A stretch of 64,000 nucleotides of DNA from Butyrivibrio sp. NC2007 (GCF_000421405.1 NZ_ATWY01000017.1:43988-107987), one strand, 5' to 3'. Counted from the first letter of the stretch, positions 8,454 to 17,662 are shown. Numbers and translations are program-made. Notes: generated from the letters alone by a model not told the origin.

Positions 8454-9989
8454 ATGTCTAAAAAGGCATCAAATTTTCAGAAAGTAGTAATGTCCTGGGG
8501 GTATCGCGGAAAAGAAATATTTAAACCGCTGAATACGGGATGGATTGATGAAAATGTGGCTTGTGTCCGGGAATGGATTGCCAATATCTTCTTTTATACC
8601 AAGAATGGCACAACAATCATGATTGATGCCGGATATAACTATGAGCGGCTTGCAGAGAAGATGAAATGGCTTGATATAGAGCCATCGAGCATAAAAGACA
8701 TCCTGATAACACATCAGGATACTGATCATGTCGGCGCTGTGGAGAGAGACTCTGATGGACTGTTCAGGAATGCCAGACTGTATATCAGTGAAATTGAAAA
8801 TAGATATATGACTGGCGAGAAGCGGCGCAAGGTAATCTTTGGGCTGTATAAGCTTCCGATGGTTAAAAGTGATAATGAGAGAAAACTTCTTAAAGATGGC
8901 GATGTGTTTTACATTGAGGACATCAAGGTGGAAGCAATCCTGGTTCCGGGTCATACTTGGGGGCATATGGTCTATCTGGTAGATGACGCTTATCTTTTCA
9001 CCGGAGACACGATCTGGTTCGGCGCAGATGGCGGCTACAGTTTTATAAACGCACTGGCAGAGGATAACGAACTGTCAAAGAAGTCCCTGGCAAAGCTTGA
9101 GAAGCTACTTCGCGACAGGGGTATCAGGCCGAAGGTGATAACAGGCCATACAGGATGGTCTGATGATCTGGATTTTGTATTTGCGCACAGAGACCAGATC
9201 TGCAATAGTTTGAAGAGACAAAAACCTCATGATCCTAATGCTCCTTATGATGGATATGACGAGAGGGAAGATAACGAAGAGAGGGCAAGAACCGAACGGC
9301 TAAAAAAGGCAGTTCCTGTATCTGACAGAATCCAGAGCGCCTATCATGATTCAAAAAATATCTATGATGATGTTCTGACACAGGGAAGTTTCCTTAGCAG
9401 GCAGTACATTCGCTTTTTCTGGAGCGGTACTGATGACAATGAAATAGCAAGGAAAATACTTGCTTATGTTCCAGATGATTTCTCCGGGACACTACTTGAT
9501 GTACCTGTAGGAACTGCGGTTTTTACAGAAAAGAAGTGGAGAAGGCTTTCAAAAGCTGGTATTACCTGCCTTGATTACAGCGTCGATATGCTGGAACAGG
9601 CAAAGAAAAGGCTTGAGGATTGTAAGAATATCTCATTTATTCAGGGAGATGTGGGAAAACTTCCTCTTGCTGATGGCAGCCAGGATATAGTCATGAGTAT
9701 GAATGGATTTCATGCTTTCCCCGATAAGAAGAAGGCTTTTAAGGAGACATTCCGCGTTCTTAAGAAAGGTGGAATGTTTGTAGCATGCTTTTATATCAAG
9801 GGTAAATCCAAGAGAACAGACTGGCTTGTAAAGAACATTCTATCTAAAAAGGGCTGGTTTACACCGCCATTTCCTACAGAAGATCAGCTGCTTCGTATTC
9901 TTCATAAGCTATATTCTCAGGTTGAATATCATGTGGATGGTTCTATGGTGTATTTTAAATGCGTGAAGAGCAGATCTTTAAATGAATGA
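8454..9989 (+). CDS. Metallo-beta-lactamase-fold hydrolase fused to a class I methyltransferase
   Basis: A 511-residue two-domain protein. Residues 1-250 are a metallo-beta-lactamase fold with metal ligands His87-x-Asp89-x-Asp91-His92, His167, Asp185 and His232. The usual HxHxDH is HQDTDH here, so the second His is replaced by Asp. Residues about 300-511 are a SAM methyltransferase (motif II CLDYSVDML, then FRVLKKGGMF), but motif I reads LDVPVGTA and lacks the usual Gly-x-Gly. A GGAGG site precedes the ATG. It closes the first operon. The fusion suggests hydrolysis and methylation of one substrate in sequence, which is inference. Confidence 0.85.
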   Translation: MSKKASNFQKVVMSWGYRGKEIFKPLNTGWIDENVACVREWIANIFFYTKNGTTIMIDAGYNYERLAEKMKWLDIEPSSIKDILITHQDTDHVGAVERDSDGLFRNARLYISEIENRYMTGEKRRKVIFGLYKLPMVKSDNERKLLKDGDVFYIEDIKVEAILVPGHTWGHMVYLVDDAYLFTGDTIWFGADGGYSFINALAEDNELSKKSLAKLEKLLRDRGIRPKVITGHTGWSDDLDFVFAHRDQICNSLKRQKPHDPNAPYDGYDEREDNEERARTERLKKAVPVSDRIQSAYHDSKNIYDDVLTQGSFLSRQYIRFFWSGTDDNEIARKILAYVPDDFSGTLLDVPVGTAVFTEKKWRRLSKAGITCLDYSVDMLEQAKKRLEDCKNISFIQGDVGKLPLADGSQDIVMSMNGFHAFPDKKKAFKETFRVLKKGGMFVACFYIKGKSKRTDWLVKNILSKKGWFTPPFPTEDQLLRILHKLYSQVEYHVDGSMVYFKCVKSRSLNE

Positions 9990-10029
9990 AGAGTAGCATC
10001 GTAAAAACATGAATGAAGTCTGATGTGCT

Positions 10030-10045
10030 GTTAGCAAATGCTAAC
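10030..10045. promoter_or_regulatory. Operator palindrome GTTAGC-N4-GCTAAC, copy 2
   Basis: GTTAGC AAAT GCTAAC lies 42 bases upstream of the methyltransferase start at 10088, at the head of the operon that includes feoA-feoB-feoC. Half-sites and spacer length are identical to copies 1 and 3. Confidence 0.75.
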
Positions 10046-10087
10046 TTTATATAAATGACTAATCAGAAAAGAGGAGGAAAAAAAGTA

Positions 10088-10852
10088 ATGAAACCGGACT
10101 ATAAGAACTGGGTGCCAAATGGGATGGTATATGGATTTTTGGGAGCTACCGGTGGGGCACTTATATTGACCTTGATCTTTGGCGTGGAAGGAATAGTTGG
10201 AAAGGTACTATTGGTAATAACTATAGTTCTTGCGCTAATGACGCTTTGGATGTTTCTGATGCACAGGGCATTTTCTTACAATGGCTCAAGGCAGATGTCC
10301 AGGCAGATAATTGATGGTGTTTCAGCCTATGTGAAGATTCCTGATGGAGGGAAAGGACTGGATGTCGGGTGTGGCAGCGGCGCGCTTACAATCGCATGTG
10401 CCAAGAAGAATCCAAATGCACAGATGGTTGGAATAGACAGATGGGGAAAAGAATATGCGTCATTCAGCAAGACTCTTTGCGAAAGCAATGCAGAAGCTGA
10501 AGGAGCAGCAAATGTTTCTTTTGGTCAGGGAGATGCTACAAAGCTTGGATTTGAAGATGAGACTTTTGACGCAGTGACAAGCAACTATGTATATCACAAC
10601 ATCCCCAGCAGGGACAGGCAGGCTATCCTCCTGGAGACGCTGAGAACACTGAAAAAGGGTGGAACATTTGCTATCCATGACATCATGTCAAAGAGCAAAT
10701 ACGGAGATATAGAGAGTTTTGCCAAAAAGCTTAAAGACATGGGCTACGAGGAAGTGCGGCTTGTTGATACTACCAGCGGAATGTTCATGAATAAGTTTGA
10801 AGCCACTTGGATGGGACTTAGTGGATCAACGATTCTTATGGGTAAAAAATAA
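10088..10852 (+). CDS. Membrane-anchored class I methyltransferase
   Basis: About 254 residues: two N-terminal membrane helices (roughly residues 12-62), then a SAM methyltransferase domain with motif I LDVGCGSGAL, motif II VGIDRWG and the late LRTLKKGG. The start was set at the ATG at 10088 because GAGGAGG (10071-10077) precedes it. An in-frame ATG at 10055 would place this ribosome site inside the gene. It is the first gene behind operator copy 2, followed by another methyltransferase and feoA-feoB-feoC. The membrane anchor suggests a lipophilic or membrane-delivered substrate. The substrate is unknown. Confidence 0.82.
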   Translation: MKPDYKNWVPNGMVYGFLGATGGALILTLIFGVEGIVGKVLLVITIVLALMTLWMFLMHRAFSYNGSRQMSRQIIDGVSAYVKIPDGGKGLDVGCGSGALTIACAKKNPNAQMVGIDRWGKEYASFSKTLCESNAEAEGAANVSFGQGDATKLGFEDETFDAVTSNYVYHNIPSRDRQAILLETLRTLKKGGTFAIHDIMSKSKYGDIESFAKKLKDMGYEEVRLVDTTSGMFMNKFEATWMGLSGSTILMGKK

Positions 10853-10874
10853 AATGAGTGATGAGGAGGATACA

Positions 10875-11501
10875 ATGATGGGATTATTCAAGAATTATGT
10901 AAGTCAGACAAGAAAACCGGAAGGGGTTCTCGGGAAAATGATGATCAATGGTATGAACAGTGGTCATGCTAAGATGGCGGACTGGGGAATATCACATCTT
11001 GAAGTCAGTGCACCCAAAGAGATGGTCGAACTTGGCTGTGGTGGGGGAAGAAATGCCGGGGTACTCATGGAAAAATACTCTTCGGCAAATATGACAGCAA
11101 TTGACTACTCGCCGCTGTCTGTCGAAAAAGCAACAGAATACAACAAGGTAATGATCGATAAAGGAAGGTGCCAGGTTAAGCAGGGAGATGTATCAAATCT
11201 AACTCTTCCGGAAGAAAAGTATGATCTGGCAACTGCATTTGAAACTATATATTTCTGGCCGGGACTGGAGAAATGCTTTTCAGAAGTGGCAAAGGTTTTA
11301 AAGCCGGGTGGAACCTTCATGATTGTAAACGAATCAGATGGTACAGACAAAGCGAGCCTGAGCTTTGAGAAGATCATCGATGGGATGAGGTGTCATACTC
11401 CTGATGAGATAGAAAAAGCTTTAAAAAGCGCAGGCTTTTCAAAAGTGAGGACAGATCACCATGAATCTAAGCCATGGATTACTGTAATGGCAGAGAAATA
11501 A
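10875..11501 (+). CDS. Class I SAM-dependent methyltransferase
   Basis: About 208 residues, soluble. SAM motif I is ELGCGGGRN, motif II AIDYSPLSV, then AKVLKPGGTF. The ATG at 10875 (or 10878) follows GAGGAGGA at 10863-10870. Earlier in-frame starts (10797, 10854) overlap or abut the previous gene and lack a ribosome site. It is 22 bases behind the membrane-anchored methyltransferase and 36 bases ahead of feoA, so it is in the same operon. The substrate is unknown. Confidence 0.85.
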   Translation: MMGLFKNYVSQTRKPEGVLGKMMINGMNSGHAKMADWGISHLEVSAPKEMVELGCGGGRNAGVLMEKYSSANMTAIDYSPLSVEKATEYNKVMIDKGRCQVKQGDVSNLTLPEEKYDLATAFETIYFWPGLEKCFSEVAKVLKPGGTFMIVNESDGTDKASLSFEKIIDGMRCHTPDEIEKALKSAGFSKVRTDHHESKPWITVMAEK

Positions 11502-11537
11502 AGTTTATTAAACAAAGTATATGAGAGGAGAAGTGTT

Positions 11538-11765
11538 ATGAGTTTAAGTGAAGTAAGGGAAAACAAAGATGCAGTGATCACAGCTATTCAAGGCGATACA
11601 AGGTTTATGAGCCGTATCACCTCGATAGGACTTACACCGGGCTGTAAGGTTAGCGTTATCAAGAACGATAAGAACAGACCTATGCTGGTTTATTCAAGAG
11701 ATACCATGATCGCACTGAACCGTAAGGAGTGCAGTGGTATTACAGTCGAGGAGGTGACAGCATGA
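11538..11765 (+). CDS. feoA: Ferrous iron transport protein A
   Basis: A 75-residue SH3-like FeoA-domain protein (RFMSRITSIGLTPGCKVSVI, the typical core). FeoA is a small cytoplasmic partner that tunes the FeoB ferrous-iron permease. It has its own AGAGGAGAAG ribosome site and its TGA overlaps the FeoB start codon (ATGA). The operon context with feoB and a FeoC-like protein makes the call firm. Confidence 0.93.
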   Translation: MSLSEVRENKDAVITAIQGDTRFMSRITSIGLTPGCKVSVIKNDKNRPMLVYSRDTMIALNRKECSGITVEEVTA

Positions 11766-13777
11766 GTGCAGCTGCAACTATAGCCCTCCTTGGACAGCCT
11801 AACTCGGGCAAGTCAACTTTATTCAATGCGCTTACCGGACTTCGCCAGCATGTGGGAAACTGGCCAGGCAAGACAGTAGAGAAAAAAGAAGGATCTTTTA
11901 CCTATGCAGGAAAAGAATACAATGTGGCGGATCTTCCGGGATCCTACAGCCTTTCTGCCAATTCAGATGAAGAGGTTATCACAAGAGATTTTATTACATC
12001 AGGAAAAGCTGATGTTGTCTGCATCCTTGCTGACAGTTCACAGCTTCAGAGAAGCCTTTTCATGCTGGCTGATTATGCGGGAATAAATGCACCATGCTTT
12101 TTATTGCTCAATATGGCAGATGTAGCCGCCGATCAGGGAAAAAAGATTGATGCCAAGGCTATAGAGGAAAAGCTTGGCATTCCTGTCATCCCTTTTTCTG
12201 CGACAGATGTGAAGTCTTATGACGAGTTCTATAAAACTCTTGAAAAGGCTATCAAGAAAGACTCAAGGCTTGATGTTTCCAAGCTAAAAGAACAGTACGA
12301 GAGTATCAAAGGTTTTCAGGAAATCTGCAACCTGATTCCTGAAGGCGTTATTCCCGGCTATTCTTCAATGTGGCTTGCTTCAAAGGTGCTTGAGAATGAC
12401 AAGGTAGTTGTTGCGAAGCTTAAAAATACACTGGATGCATCTGTTTTTTCAGAAATTGAAAGTATCAAAGATTCATCCCAGGGCGCTGTGGCTGTCGGCG
12501 GCTGCAAATTCGCCTGGATCGATGATGTGATAGACGGTGCAATCCAATCTAAGTCTGTAAAGGTAACCCTTGGAAAACTTGACCGTATCTATACAAGTAA
12601 AGTCTGGGGAAAGCCTGCGGTTATACTTACTGTTCTATTAGGTCTTATTGCTTCATTTGTTCCTGCTCTTCCGCCCATGTTTCTGGGCGAGCTGGTTCTT
12701 ATGACTAAAGCTCCGATTACTGCAGGATTATCAGCTATAGGATGTCCTGAATTCGTTATGCTCATCATTACAGATGTAATAATTCAGTCATTCTCATATA
12801 TTTTCAAGATGTTGGGATTTGTGTTTGGTGTAACCCTTGTATTCGGACTTCTTGAGGAAGTGGGCATCATGGCCCGTATCTCCTATGTGTTTGACAACAC
12901 CATGGGTAAGCTTGGGCTTCAGGGAAAGTCAGTCATGCCATTCCTGGTAAGCTTTGGATGTACCATGGGAGGCGCAGCGGGCGCAAGAGTTATAGATAAC
13001 TGGGGACAGAAGGTTCTCACGATCGCTCTGGCATGGGCAGTGCCTTGCGGCGCAGCCTGGGCAACCATTCCTATGCTTTCATCTATTTTCTTCGGTCCAG
13101 GAGCAGTTCTTGTGGTGGCTGTAATCCTTCTTACTATGCTCTTGCACATGTATGTCACGGCCAAAGTCTTTGGAGCTAAGCTTGTTCAGAAGGAAGACCG
13201 CTACGGAATGATCATGGAGCTTCCTCCGTACCACAAACCAAAGTGGGGAGCTCTTTTCAGATATGTATTCGGAAGAACAAAGGAAACATTTATCAGAGTA
13301 ACAAAGGTGGTTCTACTTGTTTGCGGAGTATTCTGGCTTCTTAGCTATTCTCCATCCGGAACAGGAGGAATCCTTTACACAATCGGTGTAGCAATAGAGC
13401 CTGTCACAAAGTTCTTCGGAATGCCATGGCAGTTATTCCTTTCCTACATTGCATCTGCTGTTGGAAAAGAAGGTGCTATCGGTGTCATAAGTGCACTTTA
13501 TAGTGGTGGTTCATATAGCACAGCATTTACAGAGGCTATGAGTGGTGCAGGAACTACCGCAAATCTTAGTTCTGTTCTTCTTGCGAACGTAACAAAGCCG
13601 GAGGCCTTAGCATTTATCTTTGCCATGACCTTCAACATGCCTTGCGTCGTTGCCCTCGCGGCTACATATCAGGAGACACATTCAGCAAAATGGACAGGAA
13701 GGATTGTGCTTTATTACACAGCAGTATCTCTTTTGCTTGCGTTTATTGCTTATCATGTGGGAATGCTCATCTGGTGA
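11762..13777 (+). CDS. feoB: Ferrous iron permease FeoB
   Basis: A 671-residue membrane GTPase. The N-terminal G domain has G1 GQPNSGKST at 11-19 and G3 DLPGSYSL, followed by a helical spacer. From about residue 280 come the membrane gates with the conserved VSFGCTMGGAAG and VPCGAAW segments. It imports Fe2+ across the inner membrane. The ATG at 11762 was chosen because GAGGAGGTGAC precedes it and FeoA ends there. The length is at the short end of full-length FeoB. Operator copy 2 upstream of the operon suggests metal control. Confidence 0.96.
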   Translation: MSAAATIALLGQPNSGKSTLFNALTGLRQHVGNWPGKTVEKKEGSFTYAGKEYNVADLPGSYSLSANSDEEVITRDFITSGKADVVCILADSSQLQRSLFMLADYAGINAPCFLLLNMADVAADQGKKIDAKAIEEKLGIPVIPFSATDVKSYDEFYKTLEKAIKKDSRLDVSKLKEQYESIKGFQEICNLIPEGVIPGYSSMWLASKVLENDKVVVAKLKNTLDASVFSEIESIKDSSQGAVAVGGCKFAWIDDVIDGAIQSKSVKVTLGKLDRIYTSKVWGKPAVILTVLLGLIASFVPALPPMFLGELVLMTKAPITAGLSAIGCPEFVMLIITDVIIQSFSYIFKMLGFVFGVTLVFGLLEEVGIMARISYVFDNTMGKLGLQGKSVMPFLVSFGCTMGGAAGARVIDNWGQKVLTIALAWAVPCGAAWATIPMLSSIFFGPGAVLVVAVILLTMLLHMYVTAKVFGAKLVQKEDRYGMIMELPPYHKPKWGALFRYVFGRTKETFIRVTKVVLLVCGVFWLLSYSPSGTGGILYTIGVAIEPVTKFFGMPWQLFLSYIASAVGKEGAIGVISALYSGGSYSTAFTEAMSGAGTTANLSSVLLANVTKPEALAFIFAMTFNMPCVVALAATYQETHSAKWTGRIVLYYTAVSLLLAFIAYHVGMLIW

Positions 13778-13801
13778 GAAATGTAACTAGGGAGGCGTAA
13801 A

Positions 13802-14077
13802 ATGGAACAACTTTTGGAACTGTTAAAAGATGGCCGTGCCAGAACCACAAAGCTTCTTGCCATAGAACTTCATACCAGTGAGGAAGATGTCACCAGACAG
13901 ATGGAATATCTTGAAAACATGGGTATCATTAAAAAAGTGGTGTTCACATCCAAGAGTTGTTCAGGATGCAGTGGATGCTCATCCGGAAGCCACTCAGATG
14001 GACATACCTGCAAAGGATGCCTGCCTCAGGATGGATTTCAAAACATGGGACAGATGTGGGAAGTGGTGACGCCATGA
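13802..14077 (+). CDS. FeoC-like winged-helix protein with Cys cluster
   Basis: A 91-residue protein. Residues 1-50 form a small winged helix (LLELLKDGRARTTKLLAIELHTS). Then comes a Cys/Gly/Ser-rich loop with six cysteines (SCSGCSGCSSG...CKGC) suited to bind an iron-sulfur cluster or metal. This is the FeoC layout, thought to sense redox or iron and control FeoB. It is 24 bases behind feoB with a GGAGG ribosome site. The Cys count is higher than in enterobacterial FeoC, as is common in Firmicutes. Confidence 0.8.
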   Translation: MEQLLELLKDGRARTTKLLAIELHTSEEDVTRQMEYLENMGIIKKVVFTSKSCSGCSGCSSGSHSDGHTCKGCLPQDGFQNMGQMWEVVTP

Positions 14078-14139
14078 TTACAAGGGCTATAGGAACTTTG
14101 GATTACAAAGTCATATCTGTGATAAAGAAATAAAGAAAG

Positions 14140-14183
14140 AAAACCTCGTAGTTGCCAGAGAATAGCCGCTACGAGGTTTTATT
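14140..14183. terminator. Bidirectional terminator between feo operon and P-type ATPase
   Basis: The inverted repeat AAAACCTCGTAG (14140-14151) against CTACGAGGTTTT (14169-14180) separates the convergent feo operon and the minus-strand ATPase gene. A- and T-runs on the arms let it work on both strands. Confidence 0.8.
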
Positions 14184-14188
14184 ATTGG

Positions 14189-16264
14189 TCAATCATCCAA
14201 CAGATTTGTCATGCTCTTCATGCTTAGAGCAATGGTAGATGCGTTGTGTAGGAATGCTGTAGTGGTTGGGGTGAAGATACCCAACATACCCATAATTATC
14301 AGGAAGGAGTTAAACCCGATAATGGAATTGTAGTTCAGGTTGATCCTTCGCATCAGCTCTGTACTGAGACTTCTAAGCGTTAAAAGAGCTCCAAGATCAT
14401 CAGAGGAGATGGTTATATCTGCAATCTCTCTTGCAATGGAAGCTCCTGTGCTGACGGCGATTCCTGCATCTGCCTCTGAAAGAGCAGGTGAGTCATTGAT
14501 ACCGTCACCTATCATGATTACTTTTCTACCTGCTTCATGTTCTTTTCTTATGAATTCAGCCTTGTCTTCAGGAAGAACTTCAGAGAAGTATCTTGTCACA
14601 CCGGTCTTTTCTGCAACCGACTTGGCTGTTCTGTCACTGTCTCCGGTCATCATAACTACATTTTCAAAACCAACCTCTTTCAATTTCCTTATTACCGAAG
14701 GAGCCTCATCTCTAAGTGGATCTTCGATAAGTATTACTGCAGCGAGTTCTTCACCGATAGCCATATACAGGTGCGAATACTCAGGTGGAAGAGAATCGAA
14801 CCTGTCAGTGAATCCACTTGGAACAATACACTTTTCGTCCTCAAAGATGTAGTGATGGCTTCCTATACATACCTTTTTACCGTCAATCGTACTGGAAATG
14901 CCATGTGCAACGATATAGGCAGCTCTGGTGTGCTTTTCTTCATGAGTAAGTCCTTTGACTTCTGCAGCTTTTACCACTGCGTTGGCTATGGAGTGAGGGT
15001 AGTGTTCCTCAAGACACGCAGCAAGGCGAAGCATCTCATCTTCGTCATTCTCGCCAAAAGTAACAACCTTGGCAACTTTTGGTGTGGCATGAGTCAGAGT
15101 TCCGGTTTTGTCGAAGACTATTGTTTTTGCTTCAGCCACAGCCTCCATGAACTTGCCGCCTTTTACAGATATCTTGTGATCACCGGCTTCTCTCATTGCT
15201 GAGAGTACTGAAATAGGCATGGCGAGCTTTAATGCGCAGCAGAAGTCCACCATAAGGATTGATGTGGCCTTGGTGGCATTTCTGGTAAATAGCCAGGTGA
15301 GGAGTGTGGCACCAAAAGTATAGGGAACAAGTCTGTCGGCCAGGTGTGCAGCCTTTGCTTCTGACTCGGATTTGAGCTTCTCGGATTCCTCTATCATAGC
15401 TACAATCCTGTCGTATCGTCCCTGCCCCTGTGCCTTCTGTACGGTTATGACAAGCTCACCTTCGTCAATAACAGTACCGGCGTATACAAGAGAGCCTTCT
15501 GTTTTGTGGACAGGCTCGGATTCACCGGTCATGGCTGCCTGATTTACGGAAGCATCACCGCTTAGTACTACACCGTCAAGGGGGATCATGGTGCCGGTTC
15601 TGACAACTATCCTGTCATTCTCTTTTATGTCAGAGATATTTGAAAGGACCTCCTGGCCGTCAGAAGAAAGCATCCATACCTTGTCTACATTCAGGGACAT
15701 GGCCCTTGCAAGGTCATCGACGGACTTTTTGTGAGTCCAGTCCTCCATCATCTCACCCATTTCAAGAAGGAACATTACATTGCTTGCTGTTGCATGATCG
15801 CCTCTGAGCAGTGATACCGCAATGCTGGTTGCATCAAGAACAGAAACCTCAAGCTTTCCGGAGAGCAGGCACTTGAGCCCCTTAATTATGTAAGGGATAG
15901 CCTTTAGATATATGATCACCCTTCTTATCTGCAATGGAATGATGAATCTGCGGACAAGCTTGCCTGCAATATGGAAGAACATTCTGTCTTCGTATTCGAT
16001 ACGGAGTTCCCTGCCTGTATGTTCGGGCACAGTAATCTCTGTTCTCTCACTATATTCAGAAAACGCCTGTATCAGATCATTCCTGCAGGAAGAGTCATAG
16101 AAAACTATGGCATTTGAAGTCCGTTCATTTACATCAGCTTTTTTTACAAAAGGAAGTGAGGAGAGATAATACTGGATCTTATCAGCTTCAAAAGAAGACA
16201 TATGGCGTACAGCAATGTGTACACGCATACGTCCCCCATTTTCATGCAATATTTTACAATTCAT
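14189..16264 (-). CDS. Heavy-metal P1B-type ATPase with CC-A metal motif
   Basis: A 691-residue P-type ATPase with an HMA-like N-terminal domain (1-80) that lacks a CxxC, membrane helices and actuator TGES at 246-249. The phosphorylation motif DKTGT is at 385-389, followed by the HP-type nucleotide motif (EHYPHSIA) and GDGINDSPAL. The helix-6 metal motif reads FCCALKLAMP at 341-350, so the Pro of the classical Cys-Pro-Cys is replaced and adjacent Cys342-Cys343 remain. It pumps a transition metal, probably outward. The usual companion DUF6110 is directly upstream on the same strand. The metal is not predictable from the altered motif. Confidence 0.9.
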   Translation of the reverse strand: MNCKILHENGGRMRVHIAVRHMSSFEADKIQYYLSSLPFVKKADVNERTSNAIVFYDSSCRNDLIQAFSEYSERTEITVPEHTGRELRIEYEDRMFFHIAGKLVRRFIIPLQIRRVIIYLKAIPYIIKGLKCLLSGKLEVSVLDATSIAVSLLRGDHATASNVMFLLEMGEMMEDWTHKKSVDDLARAMSLNVDKVWMLSSDGQEVLSNISDIKENDRIVVRTGTMIPLDGVVLSGDASVNQAAMTGESEPVHKTEGSLVYAGTVIDEGELVITVQKAQGQGRYDRIVAMIEESEKLKSESEAKAAHLADRLVPYTFGATLLTWLFTRNATKATSILMVDFCCALKLAMPISVLSAMREAGDHKISVKGGKFMEAVAEAKTIVFDKTGTLTHATPKVAKVVTFGENDEDEMLRLAACLEEHYPHSIANAVVKAAEVKGLTHEEKHTRAAYIVAHGISSTIDGKKVCIGSHHYIFEDEKCIVPSGFTDRFDSLPPEYSHLYMAIGEELAAVILIEDPLRDEAPSVIRKLKEVGFENVVMMTGDSDRTAKSVAEKTGVTRYFSEVLPEDKAEFIRKEHEAGRKVIMIGDGINDSPALSEADAGIAVSTGASIAREIADITISSDDLGALLTLRSLSTELMRRINLNYNSIIGFNSFLIIMGMLGIFTPTTTAFLHNASTIALSMKSMTNLLDD

Positions 16265-16295
16265 AGTATGCCTTTCATCTAAGCTTACTTATGTC

Positions 16296-16592
16296 TTATG
16301 CATTAGCGGCTTCAGCTTCAGCGCTTGCCAGAACAGCCTTTGCATCCTCTATTTCTTTTGCTCTTTCATCAGCATAGCGTTTTTCATTGATTTCCTTTGC
16401 ATCAGCACTGATATCCTGACAGTTCTCCTTGATGTTAGTGTAGGTCTCAAGGCATGTATCCTTGCATCTGTACGCCGCAGCAGTTATATGTGTGTAGCAT
16501 TTCTTGGCATCCTTGCTGGAGAGGAGCTTAACTCCTGCTGTACCAAGCGCGAAACCGCATGCCACTTTTCCTATTGTGCTCCAATTAATCAT
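16296..16592 (-). CDS. DUF6110 family protein
   Basis: A 98-residue protein with a hydrophobic Gly/Ala N-terminus (KVACGFALGTAGVKLLSS), a middle with three cysteines, and a Glu/Ala-rich helical end. It matches DUF6110, small proteins found beside heavy-metal P-type ATPases. It is the first gene of the minus-strand pair. It may be a membrane-associated metal-handling partner of the ATPase. Function is unknown. Confidence 0.75.
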   Translation of the reverse strand: MINWSTIGKVACGFALGTAGVKLLSSKDAKKCYTHITAAAYRCKDTCLETYTNIKENCQDISADAKEINEKRYADERAKEIEDAKAVLASAEAEAANA

Positions 16593-16751
16593 AGATAGTC
16601 CTTTCTGTACCTGGAAATGTACGTTAATAGATTTGCTAATTAATTATAAAACAGCGAAGGGAGTGTAGAGGCAGCTAACGTGTGAGAATTTTTATCAACA
16701 AGGCAGTGGAATGGATGTGCATAAAAACTGCAATTATGTCTTTATTTTAGG

Positions 16752-16767
16752 GTTAGCAAGTGCTAAC
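16752..16767. promoter_or_regulatory. Operator palindrome GTTAGC-N4-GCTAAC, copy 3
   Basis: GTTAGC AAGT GCTAAC lies in the 245-base divergent region between the DUF6110/ATPase pair and the eight-gene plus-strand operon, 70 bases upstream of the ATG at 16838. It can control both directions. It is identical in half-site and spacing to the copies at 5883 and 10030. Confidence 0.75.
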
Positions 16768-16837
16768 ATATTGGTGTATAGCGAGTATTCGTCGTTGATT
16801 GGTGTTGATAAAATGTCTCAAAAATAAGGAATACTTT

Positions 16838-17626
16838 ATGACCTACCATGAATTCGGAAAAGAAAATGGAAAAGTAATAGTGTTAATCCACCCTGCTGTG
16901 GTGATGTGGGATTATTTTGAATATGTGATTCCGCTATTGGAAAAAGACTATCATCTTATCATTCCGGCACTTCCGGGATACGATCCTGAAAACGCAAGTG
17001 ATTTTACAAGTATTGAAGAGATAGCAGAGGAACTGGAGAGTTGGCTAGGTGCACAAGGAATATCCACAGTTGAGTGCATATATGGCTGTTCAATGGGAGG
17101 GGCTGTAGTTACAAAGCTTTTGGCGAACGGAAAGATTTATTTTAACCATGCTGTAATTGATGGTGGTATCACACCATACCAGATGCCTTGGCTAGTTACG
17201 AGAATTATTGCACTCAAGGATTTTGCAATGATCTCCATGGGTAAGATTGGTGGAATCAAATTGCTTGAAAAAGCATTCTCAACAGATGAGCTTTCAGAAG
17301 ATGACATCAGATATGAGGCAAAAGTTCTTGAGATGATAAGCTATCAAACAATATGGCGAACCTTTGATTCGGCAAATAACTATTCTATGCCGGATCATGT
17401 GAAAACTAATTGCCCGTTCATTGAATACTGGTTCGCAGAAGCTGAAGAAAAGGCAAGAAAATGGGACATTGCATATATCAGAAAAGCATTTCCCGGATCT
17501 CGTTTTGTCAGATTTAAGGACTTAGGACACGGAGGACTTGCACCGTTTTATCCTGAAAAGCTTGCAAAAGGAATTAGAATGCTCTGTTTGGAATCGATTG
17601 AAGGAACAGATGCCGTCATGGGATGA
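16838..17626 (+). CDS. Alpha/beta hydrolase
   Basis: About 262 residues with the alpha/beta-hydrolase fold. The oxyanion segment VLIHPAVV is near the start, nucleophile elbow GCSMGG has Ser85, and the late GHGG is the catalytic His. The start is the ATG at 16838 with AAGGA upstream. It opens the operon behind operator copy 3. A second hydrolase closes the module at 20867. Esterase or amidase action on a metal ligand would fit the context but is inference. Confidence 0.85.
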   Translation: MTYHEFGKENGKVIVLIHPAVVMWDYFEYVIPLLEKDYHLIIPALPGYDPENASDFTSIEEIAEELESWLGAQGISTVECIYGCSMGGAVVTKLLANGKIYFNHAVIDGGITPYQMPWLVTRIIALKDFAMISMGKIGGIKLLEKAFSTDELSEDDIRYEAKVLEMISYQTIWRTFDSANNYSMPDHVKTNCPFIEYWFAEAEEKARKWDIAYIRKAFPGSRFVRFKDLGHGGLAPFYPEKLAKGIRMLCLESIEGTDAVMG

Positions 17627-17662
17627 ACTGCACAGAATATATGGGAACTGAGGAATCGTTAG

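Noticed and set aside
14340..15202. Long open frames on the plus strand opposite the P-type ATPase
   Set aside because: They are antisense shadows of a gene with all P-type ATPase motifs.
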